A DNA stretch of 47,880 nt, taken from assembly GCA_018396775.1 (NCBI GenBank), contig JAGTRF010000013.1, positions 1 to 47,880 on the forward strand, written 5' to 3'. The DNA is from Candidatus Bathyarchaeota archaeon (GTDB lineage: Archaea; Thermoproteota; Bathyarchaeia; 40CM-2-53-6; DTDX01). Numbering within the stretch: position 1 is the stretch's first letter; each line of letters begins with the position of its first letter. This document shows positions 7,844 through 16,791 of this stretch, piece by piece. The notes beneath the pieces are model-generated. The model was not told the DNA's origin, made no database searches, and was given only the letters and a program-made list of their open reading frames with translations. The position numbers were made by a program, and so were the translations under genes.

Positions 7844-9733
7844 TTGAAGAAAGCTTTGCTTCCTACTTTATTAATTATAGCTGTATTAACTTCTCCTCTA
7901 CCAAGTTTAGCTTCAACAGTTGTTTATGCAAGCAGCAAAAGAGAGGCATCAATTAACGTTAAAATTATTCTTATAGGATTTAATGAAGAAATAATTGATG
8001 AAGAATATTTAACTTGGAATAACCCCTACTATAAATATCAATCTATTTTAATTCCTGGGGTATCTACAAACGTGCTTTATTTATTCGATTACTCCTATAC
8101 AATAGTTAACGAAGGTTTTAAAAAAGAGTTTTTAAGCTATTTAAATTCAATAGAAGTTAAAGAATATAAAAAGAATTTAGTTTGGAATATAAGTTATAAA
8201 ATTCAAAAAGAAGTTGGTTTAACTGCTAATTATACTGAGTTTAAAGTAAACTCTTTAAACAGTTTTTATGATGCTGAAAAAGTTGAGGATTGGCTTATTG
8301 CTCACAGCGAAAGTTATGATGGTTTACAAGAAAATGGGTATACTTTAATTTTATCTTATTTGCCTGAGCTTCCAAGCTTTACTCATGAACAATTTAAAGC
8401 AGCTCTTAAAGGAGAAAATATTACAGTAACCCCGCATTATTATAATAAAACTTATGTTGATTTAGATTTAGGATATAAGCTTAATAGATTTTGGATGACT
8501 TCTTGGGGAGGTAAATCAAAAGTATATTATATTGATTTATCTGCTGGACCAAGCTTAGTTGATAAGCAGTTACCGCTTCAACTTGCTATGGAATTTAGCA
8601 ATATAAATTTAAATTCTGATTATGGTAAAAAATGGTTAAACCAATATTTATCAGATTATATTTATGGAGTTATCTATAATCTTTTTGCTCCAGATTTAAT
8701 ATACCCCTTAAACTTCTCTAAAAAATACGTTATAGATGTTTTAGTTTTAGATAATAGATCAAGCGATGTTAACCCTGATATTAAATCAACAATAAACCTA
8801 AAGTTAATTGAAAACTCTTTAAAAAGTTTAGTTTCTTTCGCTGAAGTTGAAGTGAAAATAAGATTTAATAAATTAAAAGATTATCCTAATTTTGAAAAAA
8901 TTGTTTTAGAATCAACAGTTGAAGCGCGAGGCTTTAACATTAAATATCCACCTGAACATTATTATCCACCTAACATAGTTGATGTTAGACCAATATATGA
9001 ATGGTTAAGTGAAAGCGGTGAAGGGCATATAAAAGATTTCTTTAAAATAACAAGAAGTGAAGAAGAATTTGTTATTCCAGTTGTAGTATTCGCTTTTACT
9101 AGAGATTTTAATTTAGGCGTTTCTTCTAAAGAATGGTTAGCTAAAAAAGAAGCTGTTAAAGATTTATGGGGAATAGCCTTATACGAGATGGTTTTAATCA
9201 GCCATTCTGAAATGGATTTTAACCGAGGAAGCTTTCTTGAAGGCGAAAACATTAAAGGCGGCTTTGGTTTTTCTCAAACAATTATTCATGAAGTAGGTCA
9301 TATATTAGGGTTAAATCATCCATTTATTTATGATGAAACAGAAAATTATGTTGATTCAGTTATGGCTTATTATCCATACAGCTATAACTTTAGTGAATTT
9401 GATAAAGATACTTTATTAAGAAGCTTAACTGACAAGTTTATTATGGAAGCTAAAGTTTTAACAGGTGGTAAAACTGGAGATTTTAAAGCAGCTAAACTTT
9501 TATCTGATGCTGAAGCGCTTTATGATGAAATGAAATATAAAGAAGCTTTAGAAAAGGCTTATGAAGCTTTAAAAGAAGCTAAAAACCCAATGCTTCAAGT
9601 AGCTTTATCGCCATCAATTATTTACGCGTTTCTTTTAGGTGGAGGATTAGGCGTTATAACGGGTTATATTGTTTTTAAAAGAAGGAGAAAAAATAAATAT
9701 TGTATGCATTGTGGTGGGAAGATTAATTTTTAA
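7844..9733 (+). CDS. Membrane-anchored metzincin-type metalloprotease with C-terminal half zinc ribbon
   Basis: 629 residues. Signal peptide at 1-29, then a large extracellular region. The zinc site HEVGHILGLNH (482-492) is a full HExxHxxGxxH metzincin motif, and about 15 residues on VDSVMAYYPYS supplies the Met-turn. After a helical stretch rich in Ala/Lys/Glu (about 545-590; LSDAEALYDEMKYKEALEKA) comes one membrane helix (about 598-618), RRRRK-type basic residues and a terminal CMHCGGKINF. That tail is one CxxC knuckle, half of a zinc ribbon, so it may dimerise or bind another protein on the cytoplasmic side. TTG start 7844 has GAGAAGGG upstream. Probably a surface protease acting on envelope or extracellular proteins; the substrate is unknown. 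Confidence 0.85.
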   Translation: MKKALLPTLLIIAVLTSPLPSLASTVVYASSKREASINVKIILIGFNEEIIDEEYLTWNNPYYKYQSILIPGVSTNVLYLFDYSYTIVNEGFKKEFLSYLNSIEVKEYKKNLVWNISYKIQKEVGLTANYTEFKVNSLNSFYDAEKVEDWLIAHSESYDGLQENGYTLILSYLPELPSFTHEQFKAALKGENITVTPHYYNKTYVDLDLGYKLNRFWMTSWGGKSKVYYIDLSAGPSLVDKQLPLQLAMEFSNINLNSDYGKKWLNQYLSDYIYGVIYNLFAPDLIYPLNFSKKYVIDVLVLDNRSSDVNPDIKSTINLKLIENSLKSLVSFAEVEVKIRFNKLKDYPNFEKIVLESTVEARGFNIKYPPEHYYPPNIVDVRPIYEWLSESGEGHIKDFFKITRSEEEFVIPVVVFAFTRDFNLGVSSKEWLAKKEAVKDLWGIALYEMVLISHSEMDFNRGSFLEGENIKGGFGFSQTIIHEVGHILGLNHPFIYDETENYVDSVMAYYPYSYNFSEFDKDTLLRSLTDKFIMEAKVLTGGKTGDFKAAKLLSDAEALYDEMKYKEALEKAYEALKEAKNPMLQVALSPSIIYAFLLGGGLGVITGYIVFKRRRKNKYCMHCGGKINF

Positions 9734-9772
9734 TAAAGAATAGTGCATTAAACTTTTTTAATCATTAAAAAA

Positions 9773-10378
9773 TTAATGATTATGCTCATCATAATGTTTT
9801 ACATGAAGATTTATATATTCAAATGGTTTAAGGTAAAGTTTAACATTTTCTAAAAATGCTATTTTATTGCTAAAGCTAAATCTTTCTATTAAATTATATA
9901 GGGTTATATGAGGAATAAGAATTTCAGCTTCTTTAAATAATTCTAAATCTTTCCTATCGTTTAAAAAACTTTCTATAAACTCATTGGTGAAAACATTTTC
10001 ATTAAGAAAAACACTCGATAAATAATTTTTTAATTGTTTTCTAAATTTTTTAATTTTTAATTTAGAAAAGCTTGGGTTTAAATAAATAAGGATTTGATGA
10101 AGAATTCTTAAGAAAAGATTTTTTGCATCAACATTATTATAAAGGATTTCTGAAATAAATATGTATAAAAGATTCGGATCGCTTAATGTAAAAGATAGCA
10201 CACCTGCATACCAGCCTTTAATATCTTTATGCTCATCACTATAAAAATCCTTTATATAATTTTCATCTATAAAAAAGAAGTATGCATTTTTTACGATAAC
10301 AATTTTATAGTTTAATTTCTCTATTGAAGCAATTTTCTCTATATAAAATTGAACTTCCTTAATTTTGTTTAAATCCAT
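9773..10378 (-). CDS. Hypothetical protein, 201 residues, His-rich C terminus
   Basis: I do not recognise the family. ATG start with GGAGAG seven bases upstream, so it is likely a real gene. It is predicted to be soluble, alpha-rich and unusually rich in Phe, Tyr, Ile and Lys, with no Cys. The last residues, LHVKHYDEHNH, carry four His and could bind metal. The segment IFISEILYNN...FLRILHQILIYL resembles a long helical hairpin. It is convergent with the metzincin, and its start diverges from the aconitase-family operon by about 110 bp. No function is proposed. Confidence 0.6.
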   Translation of the reverse strand: MDLNKIKEVQFYIEKIASIEKLNYKIVIVKNAYFFFIDENYIKDFYSDEHKDIKGWYAGVLSFTLSDPNLLYIFISEILYNNVDAKNLFLRILHQILIYLNPSFSKLKIKKFRKQLKNYLSSVFLNENVFTNEFIESFLNDRKDLELFKEAEILIPHITLYNLIERFSFSNKIAFLENVKLYLKPFEYINLHVKHYDEHNH

Positions 10379-10488
10379 TTAAACTCTCCTTTTTATATAA
10401 GCTTATTTACTCCTTAGCATAAAAGTTTAAATTTAAATTTTAATTAAAAATAAATGCTTAAAATATTTTAATGTTAGTGGAATAAGGT

Positions 10489-11781
10489 ATGGATAAAGCT
10501 TTTAAAGATGAAATTATTAAAGATGAAGGGTTAACTTTTTCAGAAAAAATTCTTTCTATTAAAAGGGTTGATGAAGCTGGAAAGAAAGCTTTAGCTGGAG
10601 ATATTATAGTGGCTAGTGTAGACTTAAGCATGGCTACTGATGGGACAGGGCCTTTAGCTATTAAAGTTTTTAATGAGATGAACGCGAAAAATGTTTGGAA
10701 TCCAAAAAAAATAGTTTTAAATATAGATCATACTTTTCCACCTTCTTCAGAGCAAATAGCTAACCTTCATAAGTTAATGAAGGAATTTTCAATTAAGCAT
10801 AAAATTCCAATTCAAGAAGGCAGCATTTGCCATCAATATCTTTTGGAGCATTATGTTGCTCCTGGAATGCTTATAGCAGGCGCTGATTCTCATACAACAA
10901 CCCACGGTGCTTTAGGAGCTTTCGCTATAGGAGTTGGAAGCTCTGAAGCTGCAGCTGTATGGATTTCAGGGGAAATCTGGCTTAAAGTTCCTAAAACTAT
11001 TAAAGTAGTTTTTGAAGGGGAATTGCCTAAAGGTGTTTTCGCGAAAGATTTAGCTTTAGAAGTTGTTAAAAAACTTGGGGCAAGCGGAGCCAATTATAAA
11101 GCTATAGAATATTCAGGAATATTAATGCATGAATTATCGATAGCTTCTAGAGCAACATTAACTAATATGGCTGCTGAAGCTGGAGCTAAAGCAGCTATAA
11201 TTGAAGCGGATAAAAAAACTTTAAGTTATATAAGCAGCTTTGGAAGAAAAAGCATGGTTTTAATTAATTCTGGAAAAGAAGCGGAATATGAAAAAAAATT
11301 AAATATAAATGTTGAAGAGCTTACGCCTAGGGTAGCTGCACCTCATAAAGTTGATAATGTTAAATCAATTGAAGAAGTTGAAGGAGAGCCTATAAATCAA
11401 GCTTTTTTAGGTTCATGCACAAACGGTAGGCTTGAAGATTTAGAGGTGGCTGCAGAAATTCTTAAAGAAAAGAAAGTTAAGGAGGGAGTTAAATTTATTG
11501 TTACACCTGCTTCAAGAATGGTTTTTAGTGAAGCTTTAAAAAATGGAGTCCTTGAAATTTTAATGGAAGCTGGAGCCATAATAACTAACCCTACATGTGG
11601 AGCTTGCGTTGGCACGCATTTAGGAGTTTTAAGCGATGGTGAAGTATGCATTTCAAGTTCTAATAGAAACTTTATTGGAAGAATGGGTTCAAGAAATTCT
11701 AAAGTTTATTTAGCTTCTCCAGCTACTGTAGCTGCTTCAGCTATTGAAGGCGTTATAACTGATCCAAGGAGGTTTCTTTAA
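10489..11781 (+). CDS. Aconitase-superfamily large subunit (LeuC/HacA/aconitase-like hydro-lyase)
   Basis: 430 residues, the normal size for archaeal two-subunit hydro-lyases. Hallmarks are [48 protein letters not shown], and the three [4Fe-4S] cysteines C310 (GSCTNGR), C370 and C373 (NPTCGACVG). It isomerises a 2-hydroxy tricarboxylate or its homologue via a cis-unsaturated acid. LeuC, homoaconitase and aconitase-like paralogues are hard to separate in the large subunit; the small subunit and the neighbouring dehydrogenase favour citrate or homocitrate rather than isopropylmalate (see findings). Its stop overlaps the start of the small subunit by one base, so the two are translated together. 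No leuA or homocitrate synthase gene is in this window. Confidence 0.9.
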   Translation: MDKAFKDEIIKDEGLTFSEKILSIKRVDEAGKKALAGDIIVASVDLSMATDGTGPLAIKVFNEMNAKNVWNPKKIVLNIDHTFPPSSEQIANLHKLMKEFSIKHKIPIQEGSICHQYLLEHYVAPGMLIAGADSHTTTHGALGAFAIGVGSSEAAAVWISGEIWLKVPKTIKVVFEGELPKGVFAKDLALEVVKKLGASGANYKAIEYSGILMHELSIASRATLTNMAAEAGAKAAIIEADKKTLSYISSFGRKSMVLINSGKEAEYEKKLNINVEELTPRVAAPHKVDNVKSIEEVEGEPINQAFLGSCTNGRLEDLEVAAEILKEKKVKEGVKFIVTPASRMVFSEALKNGVLEILMEAGAIITNPTCGACVGTHLGVLSDGEVCISSSNRNFIGRMGSRNSKVYLASPATVAASAIEGVITDPRRFL

Positions 11782-12290
11782 TGAAGTTAACAGGTAAAGC
11801 ATGGAAGTTCGGTTCAGACATCGATACCGACGTTATAATACCTTATAAATATAAAGCTAGAACTCTTGACCCTCAAGAGTTGGGTACGCATTGTATGGAA
11901 GGTATAGATCCTGAATTTCCAAAAAAAATTAATAAAGGAGATTTTATTGTTGCTGGAGAAAATTTTGGATGCGGTTCAAGCAGAGAACAAGCGCCTATAG
12001 CTATAAAAGCATGTGGAATCGCAGCTGTTATAGCTGAAAGCTTTGCAAGAATATTCTTTAGAAACGCTATTAACATAGGCTTACCTGTTTTAGAGTGCCC
12101 TGAAGTTACAAAAGCTGTAAATGAAGAAGATATTTTAGAAGTTGATTTAGAAAATGGAATAATTACCAACCTAGTTAATGGAAAAAAACTTAACTGCATT
12201 AAGCTTCCTAAATTTTTAATGGATTTGCTTAAAGCTGGAGGATTAACAAGCTACTATAAGCTTTATAAAAAATTTCCTTGGAGCTTATAA
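11781..12290 (+). CDS. Aconitase-superfamily small subunit (LeuD/HacB-like)
   Basis: 169 residues, the swivelling domain that completes the active site of the large subunit. Conserved parts: [11 protein letters not shown] near the start, then [20 protein letters not shown] and [21 protein letters not shown]. The substrate-recognition loop, YLRT in Methanocaldococcus homoaconitase and YLVY in its isopropylmalate isomerase, reads YKART here (24-28), with Arg27 where homoaconitase has the Arg that contacts the longer or charged chain. This argues against an isopropylmalate substrate. ATG start with a strong AAGGAGG (11767-11773) inside the end of the upstream gene. Confidence 0.9.
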   Translation: MKLTGKAWKFGSDIDTDVIIPYKYKARTLDPQELGTHCMEGIDPEFPKKINKGDFIVAGENFGCGSSREQAPIAIKACGIAAVIAESFARIFFRNAINIGLPVLECPEVTKAVNEEDILEVDLENGIITNLVNGKKLNCIKLPKFLMDLLKAGGLTSYYKLYKKFPWSL

Positions 12291-12296
12291 AGCCTT

Positions 12297-13328
12297 TTAC
12301 TCGTTTAACAAAATTTTTTTTGAAATAACTTCAGCAACCTCGCTTGTTTTAGCTGAACCACCTAAATCATAAGTTAAAGTTTCACCTTCTTTAAGAACCT
12401 TTAATACAGCCTCTTCTATTTTATTTGCAGCTTTAAATTCACCTAAATATTCAAGCATCATTTTTGAAGCTAAAATTGCAGCTATTGGATTAACCTTATT
12501 TTGCCCAGCATATTTAGGTGCAGAACCGTGAACAGGCTCAAACATTCCATAATTATCTCCAATATTAGCTCCTGGAACAACGCCTAATCCACCAACGAGT
12601 TGAGCAGCTTCATCAGATAATATATCTCCAAAAAGATTTGTTGTTACTATAACGTCGAAAAACTCAGGTTTTTTAATTAACTGCATTGCTGCCGCGTCAA
12701 TATGCATATCATCCACCTGAACTTCAGGAAATTCTCTAGCTATATTTAAAACAGCTTGAGTAAATATTCCATCGGTAATCTTCAATATATTGGCTTTATG
12801 AATGAAAGTAACATGTTTTCTTCTTTTAACAGCTAAGTTAAAACCGAATCTAGCTATTCTCTCGCATGCTTTTTTAGTTATAATTCTTAAAGCTATACCA
12901 ACGCCTGAAGAAACTTCAAACTCTTTTCCAGAATATAAACCTTCAGTATTTTCCCTTAATACAATTAAATCTACATTAGGCTTTAAAGATGGAACGTTTG
13001 GGAGAGATTTGCATGGTCTAATATTAGCGTAAAGATTAAACATTTTTCTTAATTGAACAGCAACGCTTACATGGGTTCCAGCACCTTCAGGAGTAGTCAT
13101 AGGACCTTTTAAGCAAGCATCGCTTTCTTTAATTAAATCTATTGTATGTGATGGAAGATTTGTTCCATATTTTTTGACACAGTTTAATCCAGCTTCACCA
13201 ATTAAAAATTCAAGCTTAAAGCTTGAAGCTTCTTGAACAGCTTTAAGAACTTTTAATGCAGCATCAACAACTTCTGGACCTATTCCATCACCAGGTAAAA
13301 CTGCAATTTTATATTTTTTAACACTCAT
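12297..13328 (-). CDS. Isocitrate/homoisocitrate/isopropylmalate dehydrogenase family protein, isocitrate-type signature
   Basis: 343 residues of the beta-decarboxylating dehydrogenase family (VLPGDGIGPEV, RENTEGLYSG, HKANILKITDG, DDMHIDAAAMQL, NLFGDILSDEAA). The substrate helix reads S88-V-A-V-Q-L-R94-K, close to the SxNVxLRK of isocitrate dehydrogenase and unlike the ExxLLxLRK of LeuB. The cofactor loop HGSAPKYAGQNKVNP has Lys272-Tyr273 where E. coli Icd uses Lys344/Tyr345 to bind the NADP 2'-phosphate; LeuB has Asp there. I therefore favour an NADP-linked isocitrate (or homoisocitrate) dehydrogenase, although the length is nearer LeuB/homoisocitrate enzymes than Icd. It converges on the hydro-lyase pair with a 6-bp gap, which fits consecutive pathway steps. 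Confidence 0.85.
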   Translation of the reverse strand: MSVKKYKIAVLPGDGIGPEVVDAALKVLKAVQEASSFKLEFLIGEAGLNCVKKYGTNLPSHTIDLIKESDACLKGPMTTPEGAGTHVSVAVQLRKMFNLYANIRPCKSLPNVPSLKPNVDLIVLRENTEGLYSGKEFEVSSGVGIALRIITKKACERIARFGFNLAVKRRKHVTFIHKANILKITDGIFTQAVLNIAREFPEVQVDDMHIDAAAMQLIKKPEFFDVIVTTNLFGDILSDEAAQLVGGLGVVPGANIGDNYGMFEPVHGSAPKYAGQNKVNPIAAILASKMMLEYLGEFKAANKIEEAVLKVLKEGETLTYDLGGSAKTSEVAEVISKKILLNE

Positions 13329-13351
13329 TAAAATCCCTCTTTTCCGCTCCT

Positions 13352-14542
13352 TTATAGCAAAAGCTTATTATTTATTAAATTTTTCATTATTTCAACTTTT
13401 TTAAAAAATAAGATTAGAAATATAAGGCTATGAATAAGGTATAGTAGTGCTATAGAAATTATTAAAGCGTAAGATAAACCTAAATAAGATGATAAGATTC
13501 CAGATAAAGTTGGAGCAGCAGCTGCGCTTAAAACAGCCATATTTTGCACAAACCCTGTAACAGAACCGAAAAATGAGGAATTAACAAAATCTTGAGCAGC
13601 TGCAGTTGAAAGACTCCAATAAGCATATAAAACTAACCCCAATATAATTGAGAAAATTATTCTAGAGAAGAACCCATAGCGCAAGTTTAAATAATAAAAA
13701 AAAGCTAGAAATGCTGAAGCTCCGCTTACTAAAGCGTTTACTCCACATCTATTAAATTTATCTGAAAGCTTTCCAAAAATTATCGCGCCTAATCCACCGA
13801 AAAACGAGCATAACCCAAAACTTAATCCAGCTTCAACAACACTAAAATTTTCCAACTCCATTAGGAATTTCGGCGTCCAAGCTGTAAAAACCACGAAGCC
13901 TGCATTAGCAATAGTTAAGGCTATGGTTATTAAAGCAATATTTTTATCCATTAATATAGATTTATAAGGGATAGCTTTTTGTTTAAAAACAGATTTATCA
14001 CATGGAATAAGCCATATAACTATAAAACTAATTAAGCTTAAAAACGCTAAAAACAACATAGCCATTCGCCAATTATACTTTTCAGTTATTAAACTGAAAA
14101 TTAATGGACCGAAAAATCCTCCAAAAGCGTAAACACTGTTAGTTAACCCAGTTAAAAATCCTTTGCTAGATGGTAAAACCTCCCCAATATAAGCATATAA
14201 AGCTGGAGTGTAAAAGCCGGCTCCAAGCCCAGCTATAAATGTTGAAGCAACTATTAAATTAAAGGTGTGTGAAAAACTTCCTATGAAGACCCCAACGCTA
14301 ACCATAAGTAAACCTAAAGCCATAATTAATTTTTTACCAAGTTTATCTGAAATAAAACCGCTTAAACCCATAACTAAAGCCATAGCCACTAAATAAGCTG
14401 ATAAAACAATGCTTACTTCAACTTCACTAAGAGAAAACGTTAATGCTGTTTCAGGGATTAAAACTCCTATAGAAATTCTGAACATTGATAAACAAAACAT
14501 TCCAAAAAGAGGAATAATAACTTTTAAAAAATATTTTTTCAT
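13352..14542 (-). CDS. Major facilitator superfamily transporter
   Basis: About 396 residues, 12 predicted membrane helices in two six-helix halves. The loop between helices 2 and 3 carries the MFS motif A form GFISDKLGKKLIMALG, repeated in the second half as GKLSDKFNRCG. Substrate unknown; the nearest groups are oxalate/formate- or organic-anion-type MFS carriers (weak impression). The frame extends upstream to 14677, but the extra 45 residues are not membrane-like. The ATG at 14542 begins MKKYFLKVIIPLFG and has no SD; a TATA box 20-30 bases upstream suggests a leaderless mRNA. Confidence 0.82.
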   Translation of the reverse strand: MKKYFLKVIIPLFGMFCLSMFRISIGVLIPETALTFSLSEVEVSIVLSAYLVAMALVMGLSGFISDKLGKKLIMALGLLMVSVGVFIGSFSHTFNLIVASTFIAGLGAGFYTPALYAYIGEVLPSSKGFLTGLTNSVYAFGGFFGPLIFSLITEKYNWRMAMLFLAFLSLISFIVIWLIPCDKSVFKQKAIPYKSILMDKNIALITIALTIANAGFVVFTAWTPKFLMELENFSVVEAGLSFGLCSFFGGLGAIIFGKLSDKFNRCGVNALVSGASAFLAFFYYLNLRYGFFSRIIFSIILGLVLYAYWSLSTAAAQDFVNSSFFGSVTGFVQNMAVLSAAAAPTLSGILSSYLGLSYALIISIALLYLIHSLIFLILFFKKVEIMKNLINNKLLL

Positions 14543-14561
14543 ATCAATAATGTGGAAAGTA

Positions 14562-14573
14562 AATTTAAATAAG
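14562..14573 (-). promoter_or_regulatory. TATA box for the MFS transporter gene
   Basis: On the minus strand TTATTTAAAT lies 20-30 bases before the ATG at 14542, and there is no ribosome binding site. This is the arrangement expected for archaeal leaderless transcripts. Confidence 0.45.
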
Positions 14574-14703
14574 TGTAACTTGTTTAGCTGTAAACTTAAC
14601 AAATTTAACCCTCCTTCACATTTATTTAAAAATTCTTTTTTATAAAGTTTATTTAAAGCAGTAAAATGAATTCTCAACTGTCGCTTATGTAAAATTTAAG
14701 CTT

Positions 14704-15213
14704 TTAAAAACCTTCAAAATACTCTTTTTCAAGCTTTAAAACTTCTTCCATGGATTTAGCTTTACTATAATCTTTTAAAGGATTTTTATTTAATGTTAAA
14801 AAGGTTTTACCCCACTTGAAAAGAGATAAAATTTTTTCAGCCTCCTTCTTATAGCCAACTATATATAACGCCGAAGCTAAAGCTTCAGCTGAGCTTAATT
14901 TACTTAATTTACCATAGTTTATTGGGTTAGCAGCCAGCAAAAACGGTAGCCGCTTGTTTAATCCTTTAAAGCGTTTTTTAAATGTTTCATAAATTTTATT
15001 CCAAGAGCAATCTATCGCAATTAATCCATTACGCTCAATTAATTCTTTATCCGTTGGAGTTAAAACTTCCTTCGCGTAAGGATTTAATGTTACAGCAAAT
15101 TTTGGGATAAGTTTTGGGTTTGTTATAAGCTTTATTAATTTAAATTTAAAAAGTTTTATTGCAGTGCATTTTTTAGGATCGTCTTGACGTAAATAAAATA
15201 TGTAAAGCTTCAA
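14704..15213 (-). CDS. tsr3: Tsr3-like 16S/18S rRNA aminocarboxypropyltransferase
   Basis: 169 residues of the DUF367/Tsr3 family, which transfers the 3-amino-3-carboxypropyl group of SAM to a hypermodified uridine of small-subunit rRNA late in ribosome maturation. Recognisable family segments are LRQDDPKKCTAIKL near the start, LTPTDKE, the conserved IDCSW, LPFLLAANPINYG, LSSAEALASALYI and FKWGKTFLTLNKNPLKDY. Its start is 2 bp from the stop of the M42 peptidase upstream, so they are cotranscribed. Confidence 0.92.
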   Translation of the reverse strand: MKLYIFYLRQDDPKKCTAIKLFKFKLIKLITNPKLIPKFAVTLNPYAKEVLTPTDKELIERNGLIAIDCSWNKIYETFKKRFKGLNKRLPFLLAANPINYGKLSKLSSAEALASALYIVGYKKEAEKILSLFKWGKTFLTLNKNPLKDYSKAKSMEEVLKLEKEYFEGF

Positions 15214-15215
15214 AC

Positions 15216-16301
15216 TTAAATTATTTTAGGTTTATTTAAAGCGTTAAGCTTTTCCGAGTTTAATCGTTTTAACATAGCTGTAATTAATTTAACACTATTA
15301 GCCATATCTTCTAAGCTTACAACCTCAATCGTGGAATGTGTATATCTAGATGGTATAGCTATTGAACCGACTGGAACGCCTTCCTTAGTTAATTGAATGT
15401 AAGCAGCATCTGTTGTTCCGCCTTTAATTACAATTGGTTGATATGGAATTTTTTCTTCTTCAGCTGTTGAAATCATAAATTCTTTTACTTCTTCAGTTGC
15501 CATAAAACCGCTGTCCATAATAACTATTCCTGGACCGCAGTCAACTTTTAATGGAGCTTTTTTAAGAGATAAACCTGGAAAATCTCCAGCTGCAGACGTA
15601 TCTATAACTAAGCCTAGATTTGGGGTTATGCTGAAAGCCATCACTCTTGAGCCGCGAAGCCCAAGCTCCTCTTGAACGGTTCCACCAAAATATAAATCAT
15701 AATCAAATTTTTCTTTAGCTACTTCTTCAGCGATTTTAACCATAATTGCACATCCAACTCTATCATCTAAAGCTTTCCCTGAAACTAAATTGCCTTTCCC
15801 AATTTTTTCTAAGCTTCTTTCTAAAGCTGCTGAGCACCCTGGTTTTATACCCCAGCTTTCAGCTTCTTTACGGTTAGCTGCCCCTACATCTATAAATAAA
15901 TCTTCTATTTTATAGGGGGTTTCCATTTCTTTTTGAGTTTGAAGGTGGGGAGGTTTACATCCAATCACTCCTGTAATAAAACCGTTTTTAACAAGAATTT
16001 TAACTCTTTGTGAAGGTAAAATTTTAGCGTCAAGACCTCCTAAAGTTTCAAAAGTTAAAAAACCTTCTTCATCAACATGCTTTATGATAAGCCCTACTTC
16101 ATCTATATGAGCGTAAATCATTACGCTACCTTTTTCTTCTCCAGATTTTTTAGCAATAATATTAGAAAATCTATCAACCCAAACTTCATTTACATATGGT
16201 TTAATTTTTGTTGAAATTAATTTTACAATTTCGTTTTCGTAACCTGATGGCGCTAAACTTTCTGAAAACTCTTTAAGAAGATTAAATAAATCATTAAACA
16301 T
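15216..16301 (-). CDS. M42-family aminopeptidase (TET/deblocking aminopeptidase type)
   Basis: 361 residues, normal for dodecameric TET peptidases that trim peptides released by the proteasome. Binuclear metal-site residues are visible in order: His in YAHIDEVGLI, Asp in GKALDDRVGCA, the catalytic Glu pair in TVQEELGLRG, Asp in VIDTSAAGDFPG and His in SRYTHSTIE. The PDZ-like dimerisation domain lies in the middle. ATG start; the upstream gene ends about 20 bp before. It forms an operon with the TusA-like protein upstream and Tsr3 downstream. Confidence 0.93.
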   Translation of the reverse strand: MFNDLFNLLKEFSESLAPSGYENEIVKLISTKIKPYVNEVWVDRFSNIIAKKSGEEKGSVMIYAHIDEVGLIIKHVDEEGFLTFETLGGLDAKILPSQRVKILVKNGFITGVIGCKPPHLQTQKEMETPYKIEDLFIDVGAANRKEAESWGIKPGCSAALERSLEKIGKGNLVSGKALDDRVGCAIMVKIAEEVAKEKFDYDLYFGGTVQEELGLRGSRVMAFSITPNLGLVIDTSAAGDFPGLSLKKAPLKVDCGPGIVIMDSGFMATEEVKEFMISTAEEEKIPYQPIVIKGGTTDAAYIQLTKEGVPVGSIAIPSRYTHSTIEVVSLEDMANSVKLITAMLKRLNSEKLNALNKPKII

Positions 16302-16322
16302 TTAATTCCCTTCTTTATCGCT

Positions 16323-16568
16323 TTAACTTTTCTTTATTAAAAAGTATAGTTTCATTCCCTCTTTTCGAAAATCTAGAAGTTGATAATTTAATCTTTCAAC
16401 CAAGCTTTTTACATCTTCTTTAGCTGCCGGCTCGTCTGCTATAACTTCAAGGATTTCTCCCGTCTTAATTTTATCAGGTTCTATTCTTGTTTTAATTCTC
16501 AGTTCAGAACAATAAAGACCTAAGCAATTAAGCTTCCTATTTGATTGAGATTTACTCAATTTAAGCAA
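16323..16568 (-). CDS. TusA-like sulfur-carrier fold protein with altered CPxP motif
   Basis: 81 residues matching the TusA/YedF/SirA two-layer fold: KLNCLGLYCSELRIKT at the start, GEILEVIADEPAAKEDVKSL in the middle and a terminal FRKEGMKLYFLIKK strand. TusA proteins carry CPxP; here the reactive Cys (C20) is kept but the Pro residues are replaced, giving CSEL. Sulfur transfer may still be possible, but the helix-capping prolines are lost. TTG start. First gene of the presumed M42 peptidase/Tsr3 operon. Confidence 0.75.
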   Translation of the reverse strand: MLKLSKSQSNRKLNCLGLYCSELRIKTRIEPDKIKTGEILEVIADEPAAKEDVKSLVERLNYQLLDFRKEGMKLYFLIKKS

Positions 16569-16652
16569 CCTAGTATAGATTTAATGCTTTAAGGAAATAA
16601 AAATGTTTTTTATTCCTATTGGAATATAATAAATATTAAGATTAACAATATT

Positions 16653-16769
16653 ATGGAGAGTGTGAAAACTCAGCTGTATAACTTAAATAATATTTCTGTA
16701 ACATTTATGAAGAATGGAAATATGCTTATAAAAGGGGCTCCCTCAAAAAGAGGTGGAAGAAATCTATAA
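16653..16769 (+). CDS. Candidate small protein, 38 residues
   Basis: ATG to TAA in the gap between two divergent genes: begins MESVKTQLYNLN and ends GAPSKRGGRNL. No family recognised. Codon choice looks like the neighbours, and the basic Gly/Arg-rich tail could bind nucleic acid. There is no SD, and AT-rich sequence with TATA-like stretches lies 25-35 bases upstream, so it could be leaderless. It may instead be a remnant. Moderate to low confidence that it is expressed. Confidence 0.35.
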   Translation: MESVKTQLYNLNNISVTFMKNGNMLIKGAPSKRGGRNL

Positions 16770-16791
16770 TTCTATAATGAATTTAATTGAG

